Positions 46,901-54,799 of a DNA stretch of 64,000 nt are shown piece after piece. How positions within the stretch are numbered: the stretch's first letter is position 1; the number at the start of each line of letters is the position of its first letter. The DNA is from Polaribacter cellanae (GTDB taxonomy: Bacteria > Bacteroidota > Bacteroidia > Flavobacteriales > Flavobacteriaceae). Made by a program: the position numbers and the translations under genes. Below the pieces are notes generated by a model. The model ran no database searches. It was not told the DNA's origin and saw only the letters and a list, made by a program, of their open reading frames with translations. The stretch is from assembly GCF_017569185.1 (NCBI RefSeq), contig NZ_CP071869.1:2594001-2658000 (forward strand). Reading direction: 5' to 3'.

Positions 46901-47421
46901 CCTGTAACATGTTGCGCATGAAAGGTATTAGAATTTCTTTTAGCCTCGTTGTCAAGAATAGAAACTCTATTGTTTCCTCCTGCTCCGTCGAAATCTTGAT
47001 GTGTTAATTGTACAGCTCCACCATCCCAAACATAGGCAGTCATATTTTGTCCCAATAAATTTAGTCCTAAAGAACCTCCAGTATTTAAGTGGTTTGTTCT
47101 AGTAGATCTTGCTGCATCTACATTGTAAGTAGCAAAATAAATAGGATGGCCATCTACAACTTTTTGAAGTTCCATAAAACCAGGTTCGCCATCTGGTTTT
47201 TGGGTAAATACTTCCCAGCCTTTTTGTTCTGCAATTCTTATAGCTTTTTGTTTTTCGGTTAAAATTTCTTCTTGAAATGTTTTTTTAATTTGTTTAAGTT
47301 TAGATAAATTGTATTTCTTACGAATTTTTTCAATATCGCTTTTCTTCTGTGCTTGTAAGGCAAATGTAAAAGCGAAAAATACTCCTATTGCAAGAAGTTT
47401 ACTTAAGTAACTTTTTTTCAT
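43987..47421 (-). CDS. Subtilisin-like S8 protease with Fn3 and GEVED domains and type A T9SS tail
   Basis: 1144 residues with a signal peptide (1-24, ending ALQAQ). The S8 catalytic triad is visible: Asp133 in 'AYVWDGGAVQ', His168 in 'FHAQHVTGT' and Ser373 in 'SGTSMASPNVAG'. After a jelly-roll P-like domain come two Fn3 domains ('TPSNLTVDEFDSSTATVSW' and 'APTGLSASNITQTTATLSW'). Each is followed by a GEVED domain with its eponymous motif ('NYGETEDYTVNI', 'SDGEVEDYTVNI'). The last ~80 residues ('SSLEIFPNPTTNFVQVKFG' onward) are the type A T9SS sorting domain, so the enzyme is exported to the surface. It probably degrades external proteins. It is a single-gene unit with a strong terminator. Confidence 0.94.
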   Translation of the reverse strand: MKKSYLSKLLAIGVFFAFTFALQAQKKSDIEKIRKKYNLSKLKQIKKTFQEEILTEKQKAIRIAEQKGWEVFTQKPDGEPGFMELQKVVDGHPIYFATYNVDAARSTRTNHLNTGGSLGLNLLGQNMTAYVWDGGAVQLTHQDFDGAGGNNRVSILDNEAKRNSNTFHAQHVTGTIVGSGEFQANSKGMAPHANAITADWNNDVAEATDAAANGMLISNHSYGPRGDLIPDYYFGAYIVDSRRWDALMFNAPNYLMVVAAGNDGDQDAYNASPLEGNSSYDKLTGHSTSKNNLVVANAQDANVDADGNLIQVLINSSSSEGPTDDLRIKPDITGNGTNVYSAFDFESFKQNRGAPDFSDGNTDDDYYSISGTSMASPNVAGTLLLLQQHNNNTHGSFMKAATLKGLALHTADDAGANGPDAIFGWGLLNAKKAAEAITQKGNQSKIEELTLAQGQTYTITVDSDGVNPLLASISWTDRPGTATTATNSPLAVLVNDLDIRVSKNGTTSTPWRLTGVTTNGRGDNNKDPYERVDIANASGTYTITVTHKGNLTGGSQNYSLIVTGLSGVPVVCNATTPSNLTVDEFDSSTATVSWNSVAGTSYDFRYRKVGSSSWTTSSVATATTSLSNLSPQTSYEVQVRSKCPNNTTSAYSASVNFTTTEVQLNYCSSNGNSVSDEYISKVVLGSINNTSGASSGGYADYTSQSTNITKGASTTITITPTWPGTNYNEGYAVFIDYNKDGDFADNGETVWTKTASKTTPVSGSFSIPASAITGTTRMRVVMQYNTVPSSCGTFNYGETEDYTVNITNGVSDTQAPTAPTGLSASNITQTTATLSWTASTDNVAVTKYEIFNNNTSVGTVTGTSANITGLTANTSYTYTVKAKDEAENTSTPSNSVTFTTLGVALNYCSSKGNRATYEWIDNIELGGMKNATSANAGYGDFTSKIATLAQGSSNTMVVSAGFSSTAYTEHWAVWIDFNQNGTFDSNEKVVSGSSSSSNNLTATVAVPSNALLGQTRMRVSMKYNSAQTACETFSDGEVEDYTVNITQNTPNNYTIYTDSTKGEVLGSEISSSLEIFPNPTTNFVQVKFGRSKNLSFKIINTIGQVIKAGKLQKRTIDVSTLKRGIYLLEVNDGQKSVKNKLIKK

Positions 47422-47691
47422 TTTTTTAGGGGTTTAAGAAGTTATATTTTATAAATAAGCAATGTGTTTTTATGTTAATTAATTATTAAAAAATTACACA
47501 TTACGCCGTAAAACTACAAAAAGATTATTGATATCTCAAAATTTTAAGCTATATATTTTTGTTTTTATGAGAAAAGATATTTGTTTTTGTAGTAAGTAAT
47601 AGTCTTTTAGGTAAATTTTATTTGTGTATATTTTTAAAAAATCTTTATTAATAATGGTATATTGCACTTTTAATTTTTTATAAAATAGTTT

Positions 47692-48708
47692 ATGAAGATA
47701 ATTGTGCCAATGGCAGGAATTGGTTCTCGTTTGAGACCTCATACATTAACAGTACCAAAACCATTAACCGTAATTGCAGGAAAACCAATTGTACAACGTT
47801 TGGTAGAAGATATTTCTTCTGTAATAGATGAAAAAATAGATGAAATTGCATTTATAATTGGGCCAGCCAAAAAAGGATTTCCAGCAGAAACAGAGCAAAA
47901 TTTATTAACTATAGCCAAAGAATTAGGAGCAAAAGGGGCTGTTTATGTACAAGAGGAAGCCTTAGGAACTGCACACGCTTTGTATTGTGCAAAAGATTCT
48001 TTATCTGGACCTTGTGTTGTGGCTTATGCAGATACTTTGTTTAAGGCAAACTTTACTTTAGATGCAAATGCAGATGGAGCAATTTGGGTGAAAAAAGTGG
48101 AAGATCCAAGTGCATTTGGAGTTGTAAAATTAGAAGATGGTTTTATTACGGATTTTATAGAAAAACCAAAAGAATTTGTTTCAGACTTAGCAATTATAGG
48201 TATTTATTACTTTAAAGATGGAGATAAAGTAAGAGAAGAAATTCAATATTTAATCGACAACGATTTAAGGGAAAATAACGAATATCAATTAACCAATGTT
48301 TTAGAAACTTTAAAACAAGATGGTGCAAAATTTATTCCTGGAACTGTAGATGCTTGGATGGATTGTGGTAAAAAAGATCCAACAGTAGATACCAATAAAC
48401 AAGTTTTAGATTTCGAGCAAGAAGCAGGTAATAATTTAGTTTCCGAAGACGTTATATTAGAGAATTCGAAAATTATACAGCCTTGTTATATTGGTAAAAA
48501 TGTTGTCTTAAAAGACAGTAAAATAGGACCTCATGTTTCTATTGGCGATAATGGAATTGTGTTAAATTCTATCATTTCAAATTCGTTAATACAAACGAAC
48601 GTAGCAATTTCTAATGCAAATTTAAACAAGGCTATGATTGGGCATCATGCAAAATATAATGGTAGATATACTTCTGTTAGTATTGGAGATTACACAGAAT
48701 TAATTTAA
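47692..48708 (+). CDS. Sugar-phosphate nucleotidyltransferase with left-handed beta-helix tail
   Basis: 338 residues. The N-terminal nucleotidyltransferase core starts 'IVPMAGIGSRLRPHTLTVPK', with the G-x-G-S-R-x-x-P-x-T pyrophosphorylase loop and PKP, then 'YADTLFKANF' and 'WMDCGKKDPTVDTNKQVL'. The C-terminal ~85 residues are hexapeptide-like turns ('CYIGKNVVLKDSKIGPHVSI'). It resembles glucose-1-phosphate thymidylyl/uridylyltransferases and so makes an NDP-sugar in the cytoplasm; the exact sugar is not clear. The stop TAA overlaps the ATG of the next gene by one base (TAATG), opening a four-gene coupled operon for envelope functions. Confidence 0.86.
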   Translation: MKIIVPMAGIGSRLRPHTLTVPKPLTVIAGKPIVQRLVEDISSVIDEKIDEIAFIIGPAKKGFPAETEQNLLTIAKELGAKGAVYVQEEALGTAHALYCAKDSLSGPCVVAYADTLFKANFTLDANADGAIWVKKVEDPSAFGVVKLEDGFITDFIEKPKEFVSDLAIIGIYYFKDGDKVREEIQYLIDNDLRENNEYQLTNVLETLKQDGAKFIPGTVDAWMDCGKKDPTVDTNKQVLDFEQEAGNNLVSEDVILENSKIIQPCYIGKNVVLKDSKIGPHVSIGDNGIVLNSIISNSLIQTNVAISNANLNKAMIGHHAKYNGRYTSVSIGDYTELI

Positions 48709-49688
48709 TGAAAATAACAAGTAGAAATATAAACAACAAAGAAAAGAGAGCCACTTGTTTAAAGTTTGTTCTCTTTTCTTTGTTGTTTATTCTTTTCTCT
48801 ACGAACATCTATTCGCAAGACAGCATTCCTGCAGCAAAAGATTTAACAGAAGAAAAAGAGTTGCTTTTTCAACAATCGTTTTTCGAAGCACTTTCCCAAA
48901 AATCTATTGGAAATTATCAAAAAGCAATAGAAAATTTAGAGAATTGTAACCAGATTTTACCTAACAATTTAACGGTTTTTTTCGAGTTTTCTAAAAATTA
49001 TTTGCGCTTAAACAATACGCTTTTAGCGAAAGAATACATCCATAGAGCTTTGGCACAAGAACCAGAAAATGTTTGGATGCTAAAACAATTGGTAAAAATA
49101 GAAGTTCGAGAAAGAAATTTCCCAGAAGCCATAAAAACACAACAAAAAGTAATCGCCAAATACCCTAGAGAAAGAGAATATTTAGTGCGTTTGTATCTGC
49201 AAAATAGAGATTATAAAAGTGCGGTTTCTTTATTAAATAATTTAGAAAAAGAAGAGGTACTTTCTGCAAATTTAAAAAAATTAAAAGCAAGTTTAGAAAA
49301 AAGAAAGGAGGCACCAAAACCTAAAAAAATAGATGCCAATATCGAAGATTTAATTTCGAGGTTTAAAACGGATAAGTCTTATAAAATTTTAGAAGAAATT
49401 TTAAACAAATCGAAAGATAATCTAAAGCGTCTTTTAAAATTTAGCGAAGAAGGTATTGCGCTTTTTCCTGCACAACCTTTTGTGTATTTGATAAATGGAA
49501 AAGCATTAAATAGTAAAAAAGATTTTAAAAACGCTGTAGAAACTTTGCAAAATGGTATCGATTTTGTTATTGAAGACGATATGGAAGCAGATTTCTACAA
49601 AGAATTATCTATTTCTTATAAAGGTTTGGGAAACAAAAAAGACGAGCGAAAGTTCTTAGAAAAGTATAAAAAGTTAAAAGGAATATGA
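48708..49688 (+). CDS. Secreted TPR-repeat protein
   Basis: 326 residues. A signal peptide with an unusually long basic start is followed by 'FVLFSLLFILFSTNIYSQ' (cleavage near residue 36). The mature protein is a helical array with clear TPR motifs ('NYQKAIENLENCNQILPNNL', 'LLAKEYIHRALAQEPENVWM', 'FKNAVETLQNGIDFVIEDDM'). It probably acts as a periplasmic scaffold. Its start overlaps the nucleotidyltransferase stop by one base, and its end overlaps the DUF4292 gene by four (ATGA), so expression is coupled. A 19-bp perfect inverted repeat lies within codons 8-27 and covers the signal-peptide coding region, which could fold tightly in the mRNA. Confidence 0.85.
   Translation: MKITSRNINNKEKRATCLKFVLFSLLFILFSTNIYSQDSIPAAKDLTEEKELLFQQSFFEALSQKSIGNYQKAIENLENCNQILPNNLTVFFEFSKNYLRLNNTLLAKEYIHRALAQEPENVWMLKQLVKIEVRERNFPEAIKTQQKVIAKYPREREYLVRLYLQNRDYKSAVSLLNNLEKEEVLSANLKKLKASLEKRKEAPKPKKIDANIEDLISRFKTDKSYKILEEILNKSKDNLKRLLKFSEEGIALFPAQPFVYLINGKALNSKKDFKNAVETLQNGIDFVIEDDMEADFYKELSISYKGLGNKKDERKFLEKYKKLKGI
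48731..48788 (+). repeat. 19-bp perfect inverted repeat inside the TPR gene start
   Basis: Bases 48731-48749 (AAACAACAAAGAAAAGAGA) pair perfectly with 48770-48788 across a 20-base loop. The stem begins 21 bases after the start codon, and a T-rich tract follows. It may act as an attenuator or translation-slowing hairpin. Confidence 0.85.
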
Positions 49689-50455
49689 AAATTTTAAAAT
49701 ATTTATTAATTTGTGTACTCGTTCTTGCTTCATGTAAAACAAAAAAATATACTATGGGAACTGCAGTTATAGCCAAGGAAATGGCTGCAAAAAAAGTAGC
49801 AAAAAAACACATTGCTAATAATTTCGATAAAAAAACCATCAACGCAAAATTCAAAGTAAACTTTAATAATGGAAAAATAAACCAAAGTATTTCTGTATAT
49901 ATGAAGATAGAGAAAGACAAGGTAATTTGGTTGAAAGGAACCAAGTTTATTTCTGTTTTTAAAGCGAAAATAACACCAACATCTGTTCAGTTTTATTCTC
50001 CTTTAAAAAAGCAATATTTCGATGGCGATTTTACAATGTTAGAAAAATTATTAGGAACACAAATTAACTTTAAGCAGCTTCAAAATTTATTTTTAGGTCA
50101 GGCTATTTTAAATTTAAAAGAAGAAAAGCTAGAAGTTAATATTGTAAATAATTCTTATGTTTTAAACCCAGAAGTACAATCTATTTTATTTGATGCTTTT
50201 TTTAATATCCATCCAGGACATTTTAAACTAAATAGCCAGTCTATTGTAAATTCGGCAAAAGAACAACGTTTAGATATTTTATATCCTTCTTATACAGTTG
50301 TAGATGAGGTTGTTTTTCCACAAGAAATAAAAATTAAAGCAAAAGATAAAAAGAAATTTACACAAATAGATTTCGAGTTAAAATCTGTAGAATTTAACAC
50401 AGTAATAAACACTTCTTTTTCAATACCAAATGGTTATAAACGTATAGAGTTATAG
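49685..50455 (+). CDS. DUF4292 lipoprotein
   Basis: 256 residues. The lipoprotein signal 'LLICVLVLASCKTKK' puts the lipid-modified Cys near residue 17. The mature part has alternating strands ('AKFKVNFNNGKINQSISVYM', 'IWLKGTKFISVFKAKITPTS') and the 'LLGTQINFKQLQNLFLGQ' helix that mark the DUF4292 family, a Bacteroidota outer-membrane-associated group with a LolB/LolA-like fold feel. Its function is not established. It overlaps the TPR gene by four bases and the next gene by one, so it is made with them. Confidence 0.83.
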   Translation: MKILKYLLICVLVLASCKTKKYTMGTAVIAKEMAAKKVAKKHIANNFDKKTINAKFKVNFNNGKINQSISVYMKIEKDKVIWLKGTKFISVFKAKITPTSVQFYSPLKKQYFDGDFTMLEKLLGTQINFKQLQNLFLGQAILNLKEEKLEVNIVNNSYVLNPEVQSILFDAFFNIHPGHFKLNSQSIVNSAKEQRLDILYPSYTVVDEVVFPQEIKIKAKDKKKFTQIDFELKSVEFNTVINTSFSIPNGYKRIEL

Positions 50456-51678
50456 TGATAAGGGGAAATTTTCATATCGCATTTTTTGTATTCTTTTTAA
50501 GTTGTCTATCTGTTTTTGGACAAACAAGAAAAGAGTTAGAACAACAACGCAAAAAACTAAAAAAAGAAATTCAGCAAGTAAACCGTTTGTTATTTACAGA
50601 GCAGAAAAAAGAGAAAAATGCTTTAGAGAACCTAAAAGATATCAACCAGAAAATACAAGTTCGATTAAAATTAATAAATACCATTAATTTAGAATCGAAA
50701 TTATTGTCTAACGAGATTAAAAAAAATCAAAAAGAATTAGATAAACTAGAAAAGCAACTTACCGATTTAAAAAAAGATTATGGAGATATGATTTTTAAAT
50801 CCTATAAAAGCAAATCGCAACAAAGTAGGGCGATGTTTTTGTTATCTTCACAAAATTTTTATCAAGCTTACAAACGTTTGGAATATATGAAACAATACGT
50901 CTCTTTTAGAAAAAAGCAAGGAGAGGCCATTGTAGAACAAACAAATGTCGTTAAAAAGATGAACGATTCTTTATTAATACAAAAGCAGATAAAAGATACT
51001 TTAATACTGGCAGAAAAAGAGCAAAAAAATATTATTGAATTAGATAAAAAGAGTCAACAAAAACTAATATCTAACATTAAAAAGAAGGAAAATAAGTACA
51101 AGCGAGACTTAAGAAAGAAAATTGCTGAAGATAAAAAAGTGGCTGCAAAGATTAATAAAATTATTAGAGACGAAATTGCAAAAGCAAATAAAAAAGTAAA
51201 AAATAAACCAAAATCTTCCAAGAAAAACGAGTTTATATTAAGTCCGGAATCGAAAGCATTAGCCGCAAAATTCGAATTGAATAAAGGAAAATTACCTTGG
51301 CCAGTAAAAGAAGGAATAATTACCAGAAAATTTGGTCGACAACCACACCCAACTTTCCCAGGAATTACAATTAATGGAACAGGTTTGCATATCGCCACAA
51401 AAAACGGCAACAATGCAGAAGCCATTTTCGGAGGAGAGGTTATGAATATTTTAGTTTCTTCAGAAGGAAGAAAAAATGTATTAATAAGGCATGGTAATTA
51501 CATATCTTCTTACAATAATTTAAGTAAGTTATACGTAAAAAAGGGAGATGCAGTTGTTGTAGGGCAAAATATTGGTAAAATATTTACCAACAAAGTATCA
51601 GGAAAAACAAACCTTATTTTTGCAATTTATAAAAATACGGTTCCTTTAAACCCTGCTTCTTGGATTTTAAAAAGGTAA
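50455..51678 (+). CDS. EnvC-like murein hydrolase activator (degenerate LytM/M23 domain)
   Basis: 407 residues starting at GTG, whose G is the last base of the preceding TAG. Signal peptide: about 1-22 (ending SVFGQ). A long coiled coil (about residues 24-240, Lys/Glu/Gln rich) is followed by a LytM/M23-like domain (about 285-407). The zinc site is broken: the usual HxGxD is 'GTGLHIAT' and the closing YxHL is 'YNNLSKL', so the domain cannot cleave peptidoglycan itself. Loss of these residues is the mark of EnvC/NlpD proteins, which activate amidases during division. It closes the coupled operon with the nucleotidyltransferase, TPR and DUF4292 genes. Confidence 0.88.
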   Translation: MIRGNFHIAFFVFFLSCLSVFGQTRKELEQQRKKLKKEIQQVNRLLFTEQKKEKNALENLKDINQKIQVRLKLINTINLESKLLSNEIKKNQKELDKLEKQLTDLKKDYGDMIFKSYKSKSQQSRAMFLLSSQNFYQAYKRLEYMKQYVSFRKKQGEAIVEQTNVVKKMNDSLLIQKQIKDTLILAEKEQKNIIELDKKSQQKLISNIKKKENKYKRDLRKKIAEDKKVAAKINKIIRDEIAKANKKVKNKPKSSKKNEFILSPESKALAAKFELNKGKLPWPVKEGIITRKFGRQPHPTFPGITINGTGLHIATKNGNNAEAIFGGEVMNILVSSEGRKNVLIRHGNYISSYNNLSKLYVKKGDAVVVGQNIGKIFTNKVSGKTNLIFAIYKNTVPLNPASWILKR

Positions 51679-51742
51679 GTTTTCGTCTTAAAAACTTTTT
51701 GTAACTTCATTTAATATCTAAAAAAATCAATAAAATAAATTT

Positions 51743-51775
51743 TTTGAAATTATTTATTTTTATTAGATATCTTTG
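51743..51775 (+). promoter_or_regulatory. Bacteroidota promoter of the ATPase-MscS operon
   Basis: TTTG (51743-51746), 21 bases, TATCTTTG (51768-51775) fit the TTG/TAnnTTTG consensus. Transcription would start near 51781, 13 bases before the ATG at 51794. The longer TTG-initiated frame at 51773 lies within this promoter and is therefore unlikely. Confidence 0.65.
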
Positions 51776-51793
51776 GTATGTCAACTATCGTCA

Positions 51794-54790
51794 ATGGAAG
51801 AAATTATTTTACAGCAGAAGAACAAAATCGTAGCTTTATATAACGAAAAGTTGCTGTCTGTTTTTTTAGAAAAAATTACTACGCATCATAAAACGATGCA
51901 AAAGATAGAACATCTTCAAAAAGAACTTATTGGCAAAACGTTTACAGAAAAAGAAAAGACGATCGCATTTGAAGCTTTAAATGCCTATAAGAAAGCATTA
52001 GAAAACATCGTTTCTAGCTATTTTTCTACCATAAATTCGGTTGAAGAAGTTCCGTTTAATAATTATTATACATCTTTAGATGCTCTTTTAGAGAATTTAG
52101 ATACTACCATAACAAGAACACAAGACAGAGAACGATTTTTTGGTTTAGACACAGATTCTAAAACCTTAAAATTAAAAAAAAGCGTAAAACGTACCCTTTT
52201 TAATATATCGAAACTTCCTTTAAAAACAACCAATGTTTTTAGAAAAACGAAAAAAGAAATTATTTTTTGGCAACAAGAAATTCCTTTTAAAAATGCAACA
52301 GCCTATTACTTTAAAAGTGAGCTTACCAAAAATTTAGCAACAGCCATAGATGCTGTAAATAAAGAAATAGCTGAAATTACAAATGTGTACTGGAAGATAG
52401 ATAATGCAATTGACGCATCTATTAAGCTTTTTTTATCTAACAAAGCAGTATTGTCTTTCTCTAAAAATATAGTAGATAGTTTAGCAAATGTGCCTTCCTT
52501 AGAGTCGAGAATAGAACATCATACATTAGCGTTTACAAAATTTTTTGAAGCAAATGTTTTACAATATACAGCAGCATTGTACAAAGCAGATACTTTTGAG
52601 TTGCCTACCACTTTTTTTAACACGAATAAAATTGAAAGCTATCAAAAAGAAGTTTCTGGGAAAAGTGAAAAAGATGTAAAACTTTGGCAAAATACGTTTA
52701 GTGTTTTAGAGAGCGATTGGGAGTTAGATATCGAAATATTTAAAATTATATTTAGTGTAATCTTTACATACGATCTTTTAGAAAGATCGATACATAAGCG
52801 TTCAGAAGTTATTCAAAATGAATTAGAAAATATTAAAACATATCTATCTGACGTAAAAAGTACAATCTCGAAAGCAAAAACAAAAACAGCTATAAAAAGC
52901 ACGTTTGTTAGTGAATTAAAAAATGTAAACAAAAGCTTTAAAAAAATTATTGAAGAAACTTCTATACGCGTTTCCAACTTAGAATTACCATTACAAATTA
53001 ATCAGTTCGAAGAGAATGTTTTACAAGTTCTAAAAACACTTTCTACCAAAAGAGCCATTAGTTCGGATATGGATTTTGGAACAAAAACAGCAACCTCTTC
53101 TATCAATTATATTTCACCTTTCCAGTTGGTAACCTACCAAAGTTGGCCAAGTTTACTAACAGTAATTAAACAAGCAAAAGTAGATTTAAATGAAAAAGTT
53201 ACTTCTTTTATAGACGATATAAACGCGTTGGCGCAAGTAAGTGAATTTAATTTAGAGTCTGCATTATCTCTTTTCGAAAACGATACTAATGATAGTGTTT
53301 CCACAGAAAATTCACCCAAAAAAGTTGCTTTAGAAGGTTTAGAAAGAAGTGAAGAAAAAATTGAAGAATTAAAAAGTACATTGGATAATTTAAATGTTTC
53401 TAATGGCGAAATGTTGTTGCCAAGCATTACTAAATTTAACCATAGCATTTTAGAGTTAACAGATACCGAAAATATTTTAGAAATTAGATTGTCTATTGCA
53501 AAGGCAAAATCTATAGAAAAAAGTAAATTACTTAAAGAAAAAGTAATAAACAACGTTAAGAATTTTGTACCTATTGCTGTAAATTATTCGAAAGATAAGT
53601 ATACAAAAACAGCAGGTCGTCTAAAAAATTTGTTAATCAGAACAGGTTTGTACAAAGAAATCGTAGATGTAAATGGAGATTTGTCTGACTTTTTAAAACA
53701 AGCAGAACAGGCTTTAGATGAATTGCCTTATGTGTACCAACGTTTATTTCGATCGGAAACTTTACAAAACGAAACGTTGTTTATTGGAAGAACAGAAGCG
53801 TTACAAAATTTAGATAAAGCTTACGAATCTTTTGGTAAAAACCAGTATGCAGCCACAGTAATTGTTGGAGAAAGAGGTTCAGGAAAAACGTCTTTAATTC
53901 ATCATTTTTTGGGTAAGCATAAGAAAATTCCAAAAACGATTTTCCTGTCATCTAAACAAAATATTTGCGAACCTATTGAGTTTATTGAGTTCTTAAAAAC
54001 GTCATTCAACAAAGATTTACAAACCATAGAAGAATGGATTGAATTTTTTAACGCAGGTAAACAAAGAACAATTATTTTAGAAGACCTTCAATATTTATAT
54101 TTTAGAAAAGTGGGTGGTTTTAATGTGCTTCATTTGCTATCTAATTTAATTGCTTCTACAAAGAAAAATGTATTTTGGATTGTTACTTCCTCTAAATATG
54201 CATTTCAATATTTAAATAAATCGATTCAAATATCAGAGCTTTTTGCATATCAAATAGAAATGAATGAAATTGATAAGCAAACCATAAAAGAAGCCTTAAT
54301 AAAAAGACATAAAATTAGTGGTTACAATTTATATTTCGAGCAACCACCAGTTGCTTATTTAACCAAAAAGTTTTTAAAAGCTCCTTTAGAAGTGCAACAA
54401 GAGATTTTAAAAGAAGAGTTTTTTAGCGATATTAATAAAATTGCGCAAAGTAATTTTAGAATTGCGTTTATGTATTGGATTCGTTCCACAGTAAAAGTTT
54501 CTGGAAGTACCATTTATATGCGTTCTTTAAAAAGTATAAACACCTCTTTTTTAAACAAATTAACACCTCTAAAATTATTAATGCTTAATAGTATTTTATT
54601 GCAAGAAAGATTAACCATAGAAGATATTGTAGAACTTTCTAGTTTAAATGAACAACACACCAAAAATAGTATACATGCTTTGTATGAAAACGGATTGTTA
54701 ACTATGGAAAATGAAGAGTTTTACACGATTAACATATTTTTATATCGTCAAATTACCTCTTTATTAAAAAGTAAAAATGTGATTCATTAA
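51794..54790 (+). CDS. Large AAA-type ATPase with long N-terminal helical region and C-terminal winged helix, function unknown
   Basis: 998 residues from the ATG at 51794. The first ~640 residues are helical and Lys/Glu rich with no domain I recognise. Then comes an ORC/STAND-like AAA module: 'FIGRTEALQNLDKAY', Walker A 'VGERGSGKTSLIHH' (about residues 691-702), Walker B 'RTIILEDLQYLY' (about 757-768) and a sensor-like 'VFWIVTSS'. The final ~90 residues ('LTPLKLLMLNSILLQERLTI') look like a winged helix. It has no signal peptide or transmembrane helix. It is transcribed with an MscS channel 9 bp downstream, hinting at regulation of, or by, the membrane. The architecture is reminiscent of signal-transducing ATPases, but the role is unknown. 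Confidence 0.75.
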   Translation: MEEIILQQKNKIVALYNEKLLSVFLEKITTHHKTMQKIEHLQKELIGKTFTEKEKTIAFEALNAYKKALENIVSSYFSTINSVEEVPFNNYYTSLDALLENLDTTITRTQDRERFFGLDTDSKTLKLKKSVKRTLFNISKLPLKTTNVFRKTKKEIIFWQQEIPFKNATAYYFKSELTKNLATAIDAVNKEIAEITNVYWKIDNAIDASIKLFLSNKAVLSFSKNIVDSLANVPSLESRIEHHTLAFTKFFEANVLQYTAALYKADTFELPTTFFNTNKIESYQKEVSGKSEKDVKLWQNTFSVLESDWELDIEIFKIIFSVIFTYDLLERSIHKRSEVIQNELENIKTYLSDVKSTISKAKTKTAIKSTFVSELKNVNKSFKKIIEETSIRVSNLELPLQINQFEENVLQVLKTLSTKRAISSDMDFGTKTATSSINYISPFQLVTYQSWPSLLTVIKQAKVDLNEKVTSFIDDINALAQVSEFNLESALSLFENDTNDSVSTENSPKKVALEGLERSEEKIEELKSTLDNLNVSNGEMLLPSITKFNHSILELTDTENILEIRLSIAKAKSIEKSKLLKEKVINNVKNFVPIAVNYSKDKYTKTAGRLKNLLIRTGLYKEIVDVNGDLSDFLKQAEQALDELPYVYQRLFRSETLQNETLFIGRTEALQNLDKAYESFGKNQYAATVIVGERGSGKTSLIHHFLGKHKKIPKTIFLSSKQNICEPIEFIEFLKTSFNKDLQTIEEWIEFFNAGKQRTIILEDLQYLYFRKVGGFNVLHLLSNLIASTKKNVFWIVTSSKYAFQYLNKSIQISELFAYQIEMNEIDKQTIKEALIKRHKISGYNLYFEQPPVAYLTKKFLKAPLEVQQEILKEEFFSDINKIAQSNFRIAFMYWIRSTVKVSGSTIYMRSLKSINTSFLNKLTPLKLLMLNSILLQERLTIEDIVELSSLNEQHTKNSIHALYENGLLTMENEEFYTINIFLYRQITSLLKSKNVIH

Positions 54791-54799
54791 ATAGAAACA

